Positions 24,765 to 32,561 of a stretch of 64,000 nucleotides of DNA are shown piece after piece. Each line of letters starts with the position of its first letter. Within the stretch, counting starts at the first letter, position 1. The position numbers and the translations under genes are program-made. The DNA comes from Bacillota bacterium (GTDB lineage Bacteria > Bacillota > Dehalobacteriia > UBA4068 > UBA4997): contig JAETNY010000001.1 of assembly GCA_021771915.1 (NCBI GenBank), positions 62,001 to 126,000 on the forward strand. Direction: 5' to 3'. A model generated the notes under the pieces. It was not told the DNA's origin and did no database searches. It saw nothing but the letters and a program-made list of their open reading frames with translations.

Positions 24765-25991
24765 ATGTTACAAGGCAACGCAGTAATTGCACAATCCGGA
24801 GGGCCGACCGCGGTTATCAACAGCAGCGTTTGTGGTGCGGTGCAGACCTGGCTGGCGGCGGAAAATCGCCCGGGTACTATTTACGCGGCAATTTCTGGTA
24901 TTAAAGGCTTTTTTGACGAGGATTTGCTGGATTTGTCGGCACAGCCGGCGGAGGCGATTGCCGGCCTGCGCTGGACGCCTGGCGCTGGTTTGTTCTCCTG
25001 CCGCTATAAGGTGAGCGAGGAAGAATATCCGCGTCTGGTGGAAATCTGCCAAAAATATAATATTCGTTATTTCTTTTATAACGGCGGCAATGATTCCATG
25101 GATACCTGCAACAAAATGAGCCTGGCCGCAGAAAAGCTGGGTTATGAAATGCGCGTTATTGGTATTCCCAAAACAGTTGATAATGATTTGCCGATTACTG
25201 ACCACTGCCCTGGTTTTGCCAGCGCGGCCAAATATCTGGCGGCGACGGTTATGGAAACTGGTATTGATTTGGCTTCAGTTGCCACTAAAAATAAGGTTTG
25301 CATTATTGAAGCGATGGGGCGCAATGCCGGTTGGCTAACGGCGGCGGCGGCGCTGGCGAAGCGCACGCCTGACGAAGCGCCGCATCTGATTTATTTGCCG
25401 GAGGTTCCCTTTGATACCGAACAGTTCCTGCGCGATGTGCAGGTAGTTTATGACCGCTTGGGTTATTGCTTTGTGGTGGCCAGCGAAGGTATTATGGATA
25501 AAGACGGTAATTATATTGCCGCTGACGGTCGGGTTGATGCTTTTGGTCATGCGCAGCTTTCCGGCGCCGGGGAAACTCTGAAAAATCTGGTTGAGGAGCG
25601 GCTGGGTCTTAAAGCGCGCTGTAATACGCTGGGTACTGCGCAGCGTTCAGCCATGCATTTTGCCTCCAAGACAGATGCTGATGAAGCTTATGCTACTGGC
25701 GTTAGAGCCGTGGAATTGGCTTTGGCTGGCAAGAGCGGCCTGATGATTACGCTTAATCGGGAGCCTGGCGAAGAGTATCGTTGCACCTTGGGCGAAGCGC
25801 CTTTGAGTTCGGTGGCTAATGTGGAAAAAAAGGTGCCGCGTGAATGGGTTAACGCTGAGGGCAATTATGTTACTGACGATTTTATTAAATACTGCCGCCC
25901 ATTGATTGAGGGCGAGGTGGCCGTGCCGATGCGCGGCGGTCTGCCGGATTATGTGGCGCTGAATATGCAGCTGGGACGTGTGCAAAAATAA
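24765..25991 (+). CDS. pfp: pyrophosphate-dependent 6-phosphofructokinase
   Basis: Phosphorylates fructose 6-phosphate with PPi in place of ATP, reversibly. The 408-aa protein has QSGGPTAVINSS at residues 10-21, GGNDSMDTCNKMS near 106, in which Asp-Ser replaces the Gly-Ser of ATP enzymes and marks PPi use, and PKTVDNDLP near 135 with the catalytic Asp. It belongs to the longer group II/TP0108-like clade. GGGAGAGGTG precedes the ATG. It follows the TPR gene by 28 bp and ends in a strong terminator. Confidence 0.92.
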   Translation: MLQGNAVIAQSGGPTAVINSSVCGAVQTWLAAENRPGTIYAAISGIKGFFDEDLLDLSAQPAEAIAGLRWTPGAGLFSCRYKVSEEEYPRLVEICQKYNIRYFFYNGGNDSMDTCNKMSLAAEKLGYEMRVIGIPKTVDNDLPITDHCPGFASAAKYLAATVMETGIDLASVATKNKVCIIEAMGRNAGWLTAAAALAKRTPDEAPHLIYLPEVPFDTEQFLRDVQVVYDRLGYCFVVASEGIMDKDGNYIAADGRVDAFGHAQLSGAGETLKNLVEERLGLKARCNTLGTAQRSAMHFASKTDADEAYATGVRAVELALAGKSGLMITLNREPGEEYRCTLGEAPLSSVANVEKKVPREWVNAEGNYVTDDFIKYCRPLIEGEVAVPMRGGLPDYVALNMQLGRVQK

Positions 25992-26006
25992 TTTAATATA
26001 GCCGAG

Positions 26007-26037
26007 AAACCCCCTGCTTTTAAGGCAGGGGGTTTTT
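26007..26037. terminator. strong terminator between pfp and cdaR
   Basis: Perfect 11-bp stem AAACCCCCTGC/GCAGGGGGTTT with a 7-nt loop and TTTTT tail on the plus strand. Converging genes on both sides can share it. Confidence 0.92.
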
Positions 26038-26053
26038 GATATATGATTAATTT

Positions 26054-27256
26054 TTAATTGTCTTTGGGGCTGACCTCTACTTCGATAAACATTGGCTGTA
26101 CAGATACGATGTCTACGTTGCTGTTAGTCGATAATTGCAGGAAAGCCTGATTAGTGCCGTCGGAGAAACTTGCGGCGTTTAACTGGGCGGTGACATCGGT
26201 GCTGTTGACGTTATCAATGGCAGAAGCCGGGCCGCGCACTGTTACATCGACTGTGTTGGTGCCGAGCGTGTAATTGTATGCACTGTTGGTATTAGTCAGT
26301 GAAACCACCACATCATGGAGGGTTTTGCTGCTTTCCGGCTCAATAACCACCAGCACGCGGAAATTTTGGTTGCGGTCTACGGTTACACCCTCAGTATTCA
26401 ACAGGGTTACGTCCTCGGTAATATTGGCTGTTGCGCCGTTGATGTTTATGGCCGAGGTATAAACATAATCAACCCGGGCCAGAGCATTCTGTGCGCCGGT
26501 GATAGTAGCTACGGCTGGGTCGGCCACAATGCGTGAAACCACATAGCCGCTGGCCGGTTGTCCGCTTAAGGTTACATTGACAGGCACGGTTTTGGTGGGC
26601 TGCTGTGCAACCACCGGCACCAGCACATCAACCTGCGCCGGCTGCACATTTATCCAGGAGAGCAAGGAATTGCCGGCCGCGTCCTGCACATTTACCGGCA
26701 GGCTGGCGCGATAATTGGATTGCGCGCTGTTTAGGTTAACTGTGACGAAAATCTGGTCAATTAAAGCCAACTTATCTTCCGGTCCAGAAAGGATAACCTC
26801 ATTGGGCGAAATGCTGTGTGCCAACGCCATATAACCCTCGGCCAGACTGTTGGTGCTGGCATATTCCACGTTGACAGAACGCTGGATTTGTGCCAGTTCA
26901 TCAATCAGCACAGTGATTTCGGTGCGTTCCGCTGAGGAAAGCTGCACATTGTTGGGCAAATCCACATTTAACCGGCCGGTATATTGTCCAAGCGTGGCGG
27001 TTGATAAATCGACATAAACATTGATATCGGAAACGGAGAGGTTATCCAGAACATTGGCGGTGGCGGAGAGGCGCAGTTTAATATTTTCAGTTTTGTCACT
27101 GATAGCCAGATTGTCCGCCAAATTGATATAATCCACGGGAACCTCAAAAAGCTGTTCCTCTACTGGATTATCTCGAATTGTGACATAAATCCAGAGGGAA
27201 ATTGCAGCAAACAGGGAAAGCGCCAGATAGCCCCAGTTAATTTGTTTAATATTCAT
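26054..27256 (-). CDS. cdaR: CdaR (YbbR-domain) regulator of diadenylate cyclase
   Basis: A 400-aa extracytoplasmic protein with a single N-terminal membrane segment (WGYLALSLFAAISLWIYV) and a run of about four YbbR-type beta repeats, each with PVNV/VDVLVP-like strands, for example QLAQIQRSV..VEYASTNSLAEGYMAL near 125 and PVNVTLSGQPASGYVVSRI near 225. CdaR binds and tunes CdaA. The start overlaps the cdaA stop (ATGA), with GAGGTGG upstream. glmM, often third in this operon, is absent here. Confidence 0.92.
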   Translation of the reverse strand: MNIKQINWGYLALSLFAAISLWIYVTIRDNPVEEQLFEVPVDYINLADNLAISDKTENIKLRLSATANVLDNLSVSDINVYVDLSTATLGQYTGRLNVDLPNNVQLSSAERTEITVLIDELAQIQRSVNVEYASTNSLAEGYMALAHSISPNEVILSGPEDKLALIDQIFVTVNLNSAQSNYRASLPVNVQDAAGNSLLSWINVQPAQVDVLVPVVAQQPTKTVPVNVTLSGQPASGYVVSRIVADPAVATITGAQNALARVDYVYTSAININGATANITEDVTLLNTEGVTVDRNQNFRVLVVIEPESSKTLHDVVVSLTNTNSAYNYTLGTNTVDVTVRGPASAIDNVNSTDVTAQLNAASFSDGTNQAFLQLSTNSNVDIVSVQPMFIEVEVSPKDN

Positions 27257-28080
27257 TTCTGCCCACCTCTTTTCAGACGGAAACGAGCCTGTATCTGTTT
27301 CACGCCGTCGTCAAAATGTTGGCTGATATGTTGACGCAGGGCTTTTTCGTCCAGATTGACAAAAATATGCCCTTCCTTGGCCACGGAAATGGCGCCTGTT
27401 TCCTCAGAAACGATTACAATCAGAGCGTCAGAAACTTCGGAAAGACCAATGCCGGAGCGGTGCCGGGTGCCAAAGGCCATATCAAGATTGGGGTTGTCAG
27501 AAAGCGGCAAGAAACAGGCGGCCGCCAGAATACGGTCGCCGCGAATAATGGCGGCGCCATCGTGCAGAGGTGTGTTATGCACAAAAATATTGATTAAAGT
27601 TTGCTCGGATACCAGACAATCCATTTTAATGCCGGTGGATACGTAGTCATTCAGGCCGATTTCCCGTTCCAGCACCAGCAGCATACCCACATTGTGTTTT
27701 GACTCTTCCACCGCGGCTTTAACCACGGCTTCATGCACCTGTTTTAAATCAGTATCGGTGTTTTCAAAGGGGTTAATGTAGATGCGGCTGCGGCCGATTT
27801 GCTCCAGCGCACGCCGCAGTTCTGGCTGAAAGATGACGGCCAGCGCCACGATTGAAACCGTCCAAAGCTGATTGAGCAGCCAGCCCAGCGCCTGAAGATG
27901 AAGCCAGTTACTTAAGACCACGGCCAAAATCAGTATGGCCAGACCCTTGATAAGCTGCACGGCTCGCGTTCTCTGAATAGCCATGAACAGACAATAAAAC
28001 AGGGTCGTCACCACGGCGATATCCAAAATTGCTGAAAGCGCCGTGATTAAGGTAAAGCTTTGTATTAGATTATTCCACAA
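27253..28080 (-). CDS. cdaA: diadenylate cyclase CdaA
   Basis: Makes c-di-AMP, which controls potassium and osmotic balance and cell-wall homeostasis in Bacillota. Three N-terminal membrane segments (residues about 8-80) are followed by the DAC domain with LHDGAAII near 170 (DGA motif) and GTRHRSGIGLSEVSDA near 202 (RHR motif), both intact. I place the start at TTG 28080 because CGGAGG-like GGAGG lies 9 bases upstream, giving 275 aa. An in-frame ATG at 28113 would add 11 residues but has no SD. Confidence 0.94.
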   Translation of the reverse strand: MWNNLIQSFTLITALSAILDIAVVTTLFYCLFMAIQRTRAVQLIKGLAILILAVVLSNWLHLQALGWLLNQLWTVSIVALAVIFQPELRRALEQIGRSRIYINPFENTDTDLKQVHEAVVKAAVEESKHNVGMLLVLEREIGLNDYVSTGIKMDCLVSEQTLINIFVHNTPLHDGAAIIRGDRILAAACFLPLSDNPNLDMAFGTRHRSGIGLSEVSDALIVIVSEETGAISVAKEGHIFVNLDEKALRQHISQHFDDGVKQIQARFRLKRGGQK

Positions 28081-28277
28081 GATATTACGCCTCCAAAGCT
28101 GTCCTATACACATTTATTGCTATATTTATTGTAAAATAACGGAAGAAATTTGTTTGATTTTGTCTACAAAAAAAGTGCCTGTTAAAATTATTCTACATTG
28201 TGTCTGACATTCCTGCTGTTTAGGTGGCTTCAAGTCTGAAAAACGCCTAAAAAAAAATATAAAAAATTTTTTTCCTA

Positions 28278-28306
28278 TTGTGATAAATGTAATTTAATAG
28301 TATAAT
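28278..28306 (+). promoter_or_regulatory. promoter of the DUF881-DUF1290-DUF881 operon
   Basis: TTGTGA and TATAAT with a 17-bp spacer, 54 bp before the first ATG. The rest of the 28081-28359 gap between divergent cdaA and this operon is AT-rich with no gene. Confidence 0.7.
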
Positions 28307-28359
28307 AAATAAAGGCTTTTTGCTGTTTAACTGAACTGGTTAGGAGTTATAATTTAATT

Positions 28360-29100
28360 ATGCCTGAATTTCTTAAAAGAAACCGTAATGTATTAAGCAT
28401 TTCTTTATTATTTTTACTTTCCGGCGCGGCGATGAGTATCTGGTTCAGAGCCTGGTCAATTAATGTCAGCACGGAAACCAACAATCAAAACCAGAATTTG
28501 ATTGATGTGATTAATCAGCTGGAGGCGGAAACGGTCACTCTGGAGGCGGATATTGACGCCCTGCGCAGCCGTATCACCGGCCAGATTTTAACCAGCGCTG
28601 AAACTGATGAATATATTGCCCGTCTGCGCCATGAACTGGAGCAGATGCAGCTGATTTCTGGTCAGACTCCGGTTACGGGCAGTGGTTTGATTATTACCAT
28701 AAGCGATAACACCGCCGGCGCGGAGGCGGCGAAGCAGCTGGACCCGGCCAATTATTATCCGGAAAATTATATTATTCATGATAGCAATTTACGCTATTTG
28801 TTAAATGATATTGCATATCTGGCGGACGCGGTGGCGATTAACGGCCAGCGAATTGTCGATTTATCAGATATCCGCTGTGTGGGTACGGTGATTATTATTA
28901 ACTCCACGCGTGTGGCGCCTCCCTATGAAATCAGCCTGATAGGTTCTGCGGCTTTGCTGGAGGGGGCTTTGCAGGAGTCGTCACAGTATATTTATCTGCA
29001 CAATAAAAATATGCCGATTAAGGTTAGCCGTGAGGAAAATTTGACTCTGCCGGCTTATACAGGCGTGGTTTTGGCAACGCACGCGCAAATTGCTCAATAA
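28360..29100 (+). CDS. DUF881 (YlxW/YlxX-like) membrane-anchored protein
   Basis: A 246-aa protein with an N-terminal membrane segment (SISLLFLLSGAAMSIWF), a coiled coil at about residues 45-105 (QLEAETVTLEADIDALRSRI), and the DUF881 domain with VTGSGLIITISDN near 107 and DAVAINGQRI near 158. DUF881 proteins sit near division genes (ylxWX-sbp-ftsAZ) in Bacillota, but here no fts gene is adjacent. TAGGAG precedes the ATG. Confidence 0.88.
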   Translation: MPEFLKRNRNVLSISLLFLLSGAAMSIWFRAWSINVSTETNNQNQNLIDVINQLEAETVTLEADIDALRSRITGQILTSAETDEYIARLRHELEQMQLISGQTPVTGSGLIITISDNTAGAEAAKQLDPANYYPENYIIHDSNLRYLLNDIAYLADAVAINGQRIVDLSDIRCVGTVIIINSTRVAPPYEISLIGSAALLEGALQESSQYIYLHNKNMPIKVSREENLTLPAYTGVVLATHAQIAQ

Positions 29101-29141
29101 TTTTGGTTTGATTTTGGCCGGAAAATAAGGGGATTAATATT

Positions 29142-29765
29142 ATGTTTAAAATTTTGCTGCCGCTGGGCAGTTTGGCAGTTGGGGCGATTATCGGCTCCAT
29201 ACTTACGGTTAATGCTTCTTTGGGCATTGCCAAATATCTTTCTATTGCCATTTTGGCGGCGCTGGATTCTGTGCTGGGTGGGGCCAGAGCCCTGCTTGAG
29301 GATAGCTTTGATAGCCTGATTATGCTTTCCGGCTTTTTTGTAAATGCCCTGCTGGCGATGCTGCTGGCCTTTTTGGGTGACCAGATTGGTATTGATATGT
29401 TCATGGCGGCCAGTATTTGCTTTGCTTTGCGTATTTTTTCCAACCTGGCCTTTATTCGCCGGGATATTATTACACAGTATCGGCATAAATATGCGCAGAA
29501 GCAGGCAGAGCAGCAGACGGCTTCTCGTCAGAAGATTAAATTGATTAGCGCGCCCAAGACGGCGGAAAATAAAACGTTGGCCGAAAAGGAAAACCGGGCG
29601 GCGGCTGAACCAAATTTGGAAAATACTATTTGCGGTTTGCTGCTAGACGTTTTGCCAGCTGAGGATAGCAGAGTTTCAGAGGTAGGGGAGGTTGACCAGA
29701 CTCCGGTTAAAGTTAAGGCCATTATCAGCCCGGATAAAACGGATAAGAAAGAGGAGTCTAATTAA
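29142..29765 (+). CDS. DUF1290 (small basic protein Sbp-like) membrane protein with long tail
   Basis: A 207-aa protein. The first about 110 residues have three membrane segments with GAIIGSILTV, YLSIAILAALDSVLGGAR and LGDQIGIDMFMAA, diagnostic of the Sbp/DUF1290 family. Sbp proteins are normally about 120 aa; this one carries about 95 extra hydrophilic residues, rich in Ala, Lys and Glu, at the C-terminus. AAGGGGA precedes the ATG. It is the middle gene between two DUF881 genes. Confidence 0.88.
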   Translation: MFKILLPLGSLAVGAIIGSILTVNASLGIAKYLSIAILAALDSVLGGARALLEDSFDSLIMLSGFFVNALLAMLLAFLGDQIGIDMFMAASICFALRIFSNLAFIRRDIITQYRHKYAQKQAEQQTASRQKIKLISAPKTAENKTLAEKENRAAAEPNLENTICGLLLDVLPAEDSRVSEVGEVDQTPVKVKAIISPDKTDKKEESN

Positions 29766-29766
29766 A

Positions 29767-30474
29767 ATGCCGGAAAAGTCTTCTAAAACCAACCGTTTGC
29801 TTTCATTTTGTCTGGCGTTGACTTTTTTAAGCTTTGCTATCGTTTGCCAGATAAATTTTGAGTCAAACAGCGTGCAGTCTTTGGAAAATCAAAGCACGGA
29901 TACGCTGGTGGCTATGGTGCGCAATTTGAATGATTACCGTAATCGTCTGAATAATGAGTTGGCACAGCTGGAACGTACAGAATCATCACGCAATGTTACT
30001 ACCAGTCTGGAGCAGCAGTTAAACAGTGCGCGCATTTTTGCCGGCACAGTGCCGGTGAGCGGTCCTGGCGTTAGCGTTACAATCACGGCTGATTATGACC
30101 TGTATAGTATGGACGTGATTGATATTGTCAATGAATTAAAGGTCAGTGGGGCGGAGGTTATCGCTATCAATAATCAGCGCGTAACCAGTAAAACCAGACT
30201 GACGCAGGAAACGGACAGCGACGAGCATTTGTTTCTGGCGATGAATGGTGAGCGCCTGCTGACGCCGATTGTGATTACTGCGATTGGCGACCCAGCAACG
30301 CTGGAAAAGGGGTTGACCTTTACTGGCGGTATTATTGATAATTTAAATACGCTTTATGGTATTTATCCGATTGTTCGTCAGGAACAGGAGGTTATAGTTC
30401 CGGCAGCTGATTTGAACACAAATCCAGCCTATATGCGGCTGCCGGAGCAGACTACACCGGTTGCGCCTGATTGA
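29767..30474 (+). CDS. second DUF881 (YlxW/YlxX-like) protein
   Basis: A 235-aa paralogue of the 28360 gene: membrane segment at residues 11-30, coiled coil, then VPVSGPGVSVTITADYD near 97 and SGAEVIAINNQRV near 130. The start is ATG 29767, one base after the DUF1290 stop codon region, with GAGGAG 10 bases upstream; a longer frame overlaps the previous gene only as a shadow. Confidence 0.87.
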   Translation: MPEKSSKTNRLLSFCLALTFLSFAIVCQINFESNSVQSLENQSTDTLVAMVRNLNDYRNRLNNELAQLERTESSRNVTTSLEQQLNSARIFAGTVPVSGPGVSVTITADYDLYSMDVIDIVNELKVSGAEVIAINNQRVTSKTRLTQETDSDEHLFLAMNGERLLTPIVITAIGDPATLEKGLTFTGGIIDNLNTLYGIYPIVRQEQEVIVPAADLNTNPAYMRLPEQTTPVAPD

Positions 30475-30542
30475 TTAAACTTTGGCAGAATATTTTAAGA
30501 TAATTTGCCATAAAAATATAAAAAATTGGGAAGGAAGTTTGT

Positions 30543-31022
30543 ATGTTAGATTGGTTTTATGAAAATACTTTGGGGCAAATTTTGGCCACATTGGCGGTGT
30601 CAGTTGTGCCGGTTATTGAACTGCGCGGCGCTATTCCGATTGGCGTGGCGTTAGGGCTGCACCCTTTTTGGGCTATGCTGGCCAGCATTATTGGTAATAT
30701 GCTGCCAGTGCCGTTTATCATTCTTTTTGTTCGCCATGTTTTTACCTGGCTGAAAAGTCATAGCGTTATGGCCGGGCGGCTGGTGCGGTGGTTTGAGAAT
30801 AAGGCGCATAATAAAAGCGCTTTGGTAATAAAATATCGAGTAGTTGGCCTTTGTCTGCTTGTGGCGGTGCCTTTTCCCGGCACAGGCGCCTGGACTGGTT
30901 CTCTGGTGGCGGCGTTGCTGGATATTCCCCTGCGCGAGGCCATACCCACCATTTTTCTTGGCGTGGTGATTGCCGGACTGATTGTAACTGGTATTACCTG
31001 TGGTGTGATTACCATTTTTTAA
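30543..31022 (+). CDS. small multidrug export protein-like membrane protein (COG2426)
   Basis: A 159-aa protein with four hydrophobic segments. VVPVIELRGAIPIGVALGL near residue 20 and VAVPFPGTGAWTGSLVAALL near 107 are the family signature (PF06695, Sm_multidrug_ex). Despite the name, transport has not been generally shown. GGAAGG precedes the ATG; last gene before a strong terminator. Confidence 0.85.
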   Translation: MLDWFYENTLGQILATLAVSVVPVIELRGAIPIGVALGLHPFWAMLASIIGNMLPVPFIILFVRHVFTWLKSHSVMAGRLVRWFENKAHNKSALVIKYRVVGLCLLVAVPFPGTGAWTGSLVAALLDIPLREAIPTIFLGVVIAGLIVTGITCGVITIF

Positions 31023-31051
31023 TTATGCACTATACATAAAAATTTCATAAA

Positions 31052-31093
31052 CAATAACCCAGCCGTTTTATTTTGATTGCGGCTGGGTTATTG
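31052..31093. terminator. bidirectional terminator between COG2426 gene and XRE regulator
   Basis: Perfect 14-bp stem CAATAACCCAGCCG/CGGCTGGGTTATTG. The core AACCCAGCCG/CGGCTGGGTT recurs at 31678-31711. Confidence 0.9.
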
Positions 31094-31128
31094 TTTGGGC
31101 TAAATTTCTATACACTAAATCAGTTTTT

Positions 31129-31365
31129 TTAATCATCAATAAAAAATTTGGCGGTGGGAACCTCCAGCTTTTCCGCAATGGTAAACAGAGTATCCAGCGA
31201 TATGCCTTTAATTTTGGCGCCGTTGTTGGCCTCCACCTGACTGACGAAAGACCAGCTTTTATCAATCAATTCGGCAAACTGTTCCTGTGTATATCCCCTT
31301 TTTTTGCGGTAATAGGCAATTTTTAAGCCCAATAAACGGTAATTTTCCCGAAAACGCTCCTGCAT
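31129..31365 (-). CDS. XRE-family helix-turn-helix regulator
   Basis: A 78-aa Cro/CI-type DNA-binding protein made of little more than the HTH: LKIAYYRKKRGYTQEQFAEL with SWSFVSQVEANN as recognition helix, then SLDTLFTIAEKLEVP. The start is ATG 31365, with GGGGTG at a spacing of 6; a GTG at 31374 overlaps this SD. It is divergent from a 54-codon membrane peptide gene, and their shared 150-bp gap holds repeated TTTAGC/ATGCTA half-sites, pointing to autoregulation and control of the peptide. Confidence 0.85.
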   Translation of the reverse strand: MQERFRENYRLLGLKIAYYRKKRGYTQEQFAELIDKSWSFVSQVEANNGAKIKGISLDTLFTIAEKLEVPTAKFFIDD

Positions 31366-31383
31366 TTGTATCACCCCACTAAA

Positions 31384-31472
31384 TTAGCATAAATTATTTA
31401 GCGGTATATTATTACAGGCTTATAGTAAGCAAATATTTACTTTTAGCGAGTAATATGCTATAATATGCTAAA
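31384..31472. promoter_or_regulatory. cluster of TTAGCAT/ATGCTAA-type half-sites
   Basis: Five related elements: TTAGCAT 31384-31390, TTTAGC 31397-31402 and 31442-31447, ATGCTA 31455-31460 and ATGCTAAA 31465-31472. They flank and overlap the -10 box of the small peptide promoter. Likely operator of the XRE regulator, by position. Confidence 0.55.
31436..31464 (+). promoter_or_regulatory. promoter of the small membrane peptide gene
   Basis: TTTACT and TATAAT with 17-bp spacing; the -10 is preceded by TGC, an extended element. Start codon 47 bp downstream. Confidence 0.65.
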
Positions 31473-31510
31473 GTGTGATAAAAAATGTCAAAATAGGGGA
31501 GATGATTGTT

Positions 31511-31675
31511 TTGCTTGGGGCTTTGGCTGTGGTTATTTTTCTGATTTTTTGCTGTTGTCCGCATGATATGCAAATTGCGGCAAGTCTGGCGTTGGTTGGG
31601 CTGAATTGTCCGCTTTTTTTTAGCCTGATGTTATATTTGTTGCTGACTGTTTGGTGTCTGCCAGCAGAAAAATAA
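31511..31675 (+). CDS. 54-aa hydrophobic membrane peptide
   Basis: Two hydrophobic segments (LGALAVVIFLIFCCC and LNCPLFFSLMLYLLLTVWCL) separated by a short polar loop, ending in PAEK. GGGGAG at 31496-31501 is 9 bases before TTG 31511, which I take as start; an in-frame GTG at 31475 would add 12 residues but has no SD, and the ATG at 31502 abuts the SD. Not recognised. Own promoter and own terminator support that it is a real gene; the partner is the divergent XRE regulator. Confidence 0.6.
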   Translation: MLGALAVVIFLIFCCCPHDMQIAASLALVGLNCPLFFSLMLYLLLTVWCLPAEK

Positions 31676-31677
31676 TC

Positions 31678-31711
31678 AACCCAGCCGCTTCATTTGGCTT
31701 GCGGCTGGGTT
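31678..31711. terminator. terminator after the membrane peptide and the lipoprotein gene
   Basis: 10-bp stem AACCCAGCCG/CGGCTGGGTT, the same core as the hairpin at 31052-31093. It lies between the convergent peptide gene and the lipoprotein gene. Confidence 0.8.
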
Positions 31712-31745
31712 TAATACTAACAAAGCATTTTTAAGCGTGGTCTGG

Positions 31746-32534
31746 CTAATTGGTAGCAGACAAATAAAACGGTATGCCGTTTTCATTGAAATAAAAACGA
31801 ACATGAAATTGAGAGTTTACCTCAAATCCTGGTTTGGCTTCGTCCAGACTGCAAATAATTTCTCGGGCGTTTTCCGGCATGCTGTCTTCCTGATTTTCCA
31901 GACGATAACTCAAAAAACTGGCTTCATATACGGTGGTATCAGGATTAGAGTCGTCTATTTGCAACAGGGAAAGGCCATAAAGGGGCGGATAACTCCATTC
32001 GGCATATTCGCTGCTGTAATATTCACCGTCAAATGCCAGACCCTTATAGTCCACATTGCTGTTAAAATCTTCGCCCGGTTCCGGGTGAGGGATTGGCTGG
32101 CCAAAGCGTTCTGACAGAAAAGCGTCAACATATTCGGTGGATAGTTTTTCTGGGGTTTTTTCGTGGTCGATATTATAATAATCCTGCCAAACCAGTGATT
32201 GGGCGATAACCATATAGATGTAATCACTCATATCCTGGGATTTAAGGTCAATGTAGGGCAGAAAATCCCAGCGTTCCTGTTGCGCCAGGTCAAAAAACTG
32301 TTCCTTGATTTCCGGGGTTAGTTCAATAAACTTCTGGTTGTCCTCGGTCTGTTCGATAACAGTAGCCGCGGCGCAGAGTTGCTGAATTTGCGCTGCTGTT
32401 TCTGACGAAGTTGGCGGCGTTACAGTCTGTTCCGGCTCCTTATCGCCGTTGGACGAGGTTTGGATAGTGTTGCAGCCGCTAAAGCATAGGGCCAGCATTA
32501 ACAGGGACAAAATGATAAATAAGTTTTTTTTCAT
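31746..32534 (-). CDS. hypothetical lipoprotein
   Basis: A 262-aa protein with a type II signal peptide: MKKNLFIILSLLMLALCFSGC, lipobox CFSGC with the modified Cys at residue 21, then a Ser/Thr/Pro/Glu-rich spacer and a soluble acidic domain with many Tyr and Glu residues. I do not recognise the domain. AGGAG precedes the ATG. It lies 27 bp after dacF and is the last gene of the leuS-DUF2953-ytfJ-dacF run. The window also encodes Lnt, which could triacylate it. Confidence 0.8.
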   Translation of the reverse strand: MKKNLFIILSLLMLALCFSGCNTIQTSSNGDKEPEQTVTPPTSSETAAQIQQLCAAATVIEQTEDNQKFIELTPEIKEQFFDLAQQERWDFLPYIDLKSQDMSDYIYMVIAQSLVWQDYYNIDHEKTPEKLSTEYVDAFLSERFGQPIPHPEPGEDFNSNVDYKGLAFDGEYYSSEYAEWSYPPLYGLSLLQIDDSNPDTTVYEASFLSYRLENQEDSMPENAREIICSLDEAKPGFEVNSQFHVRFYFNENGIPFYLSATN

Positions 32535-32561
32535 AAAATTATTCTCCTAAATTATATAGTA

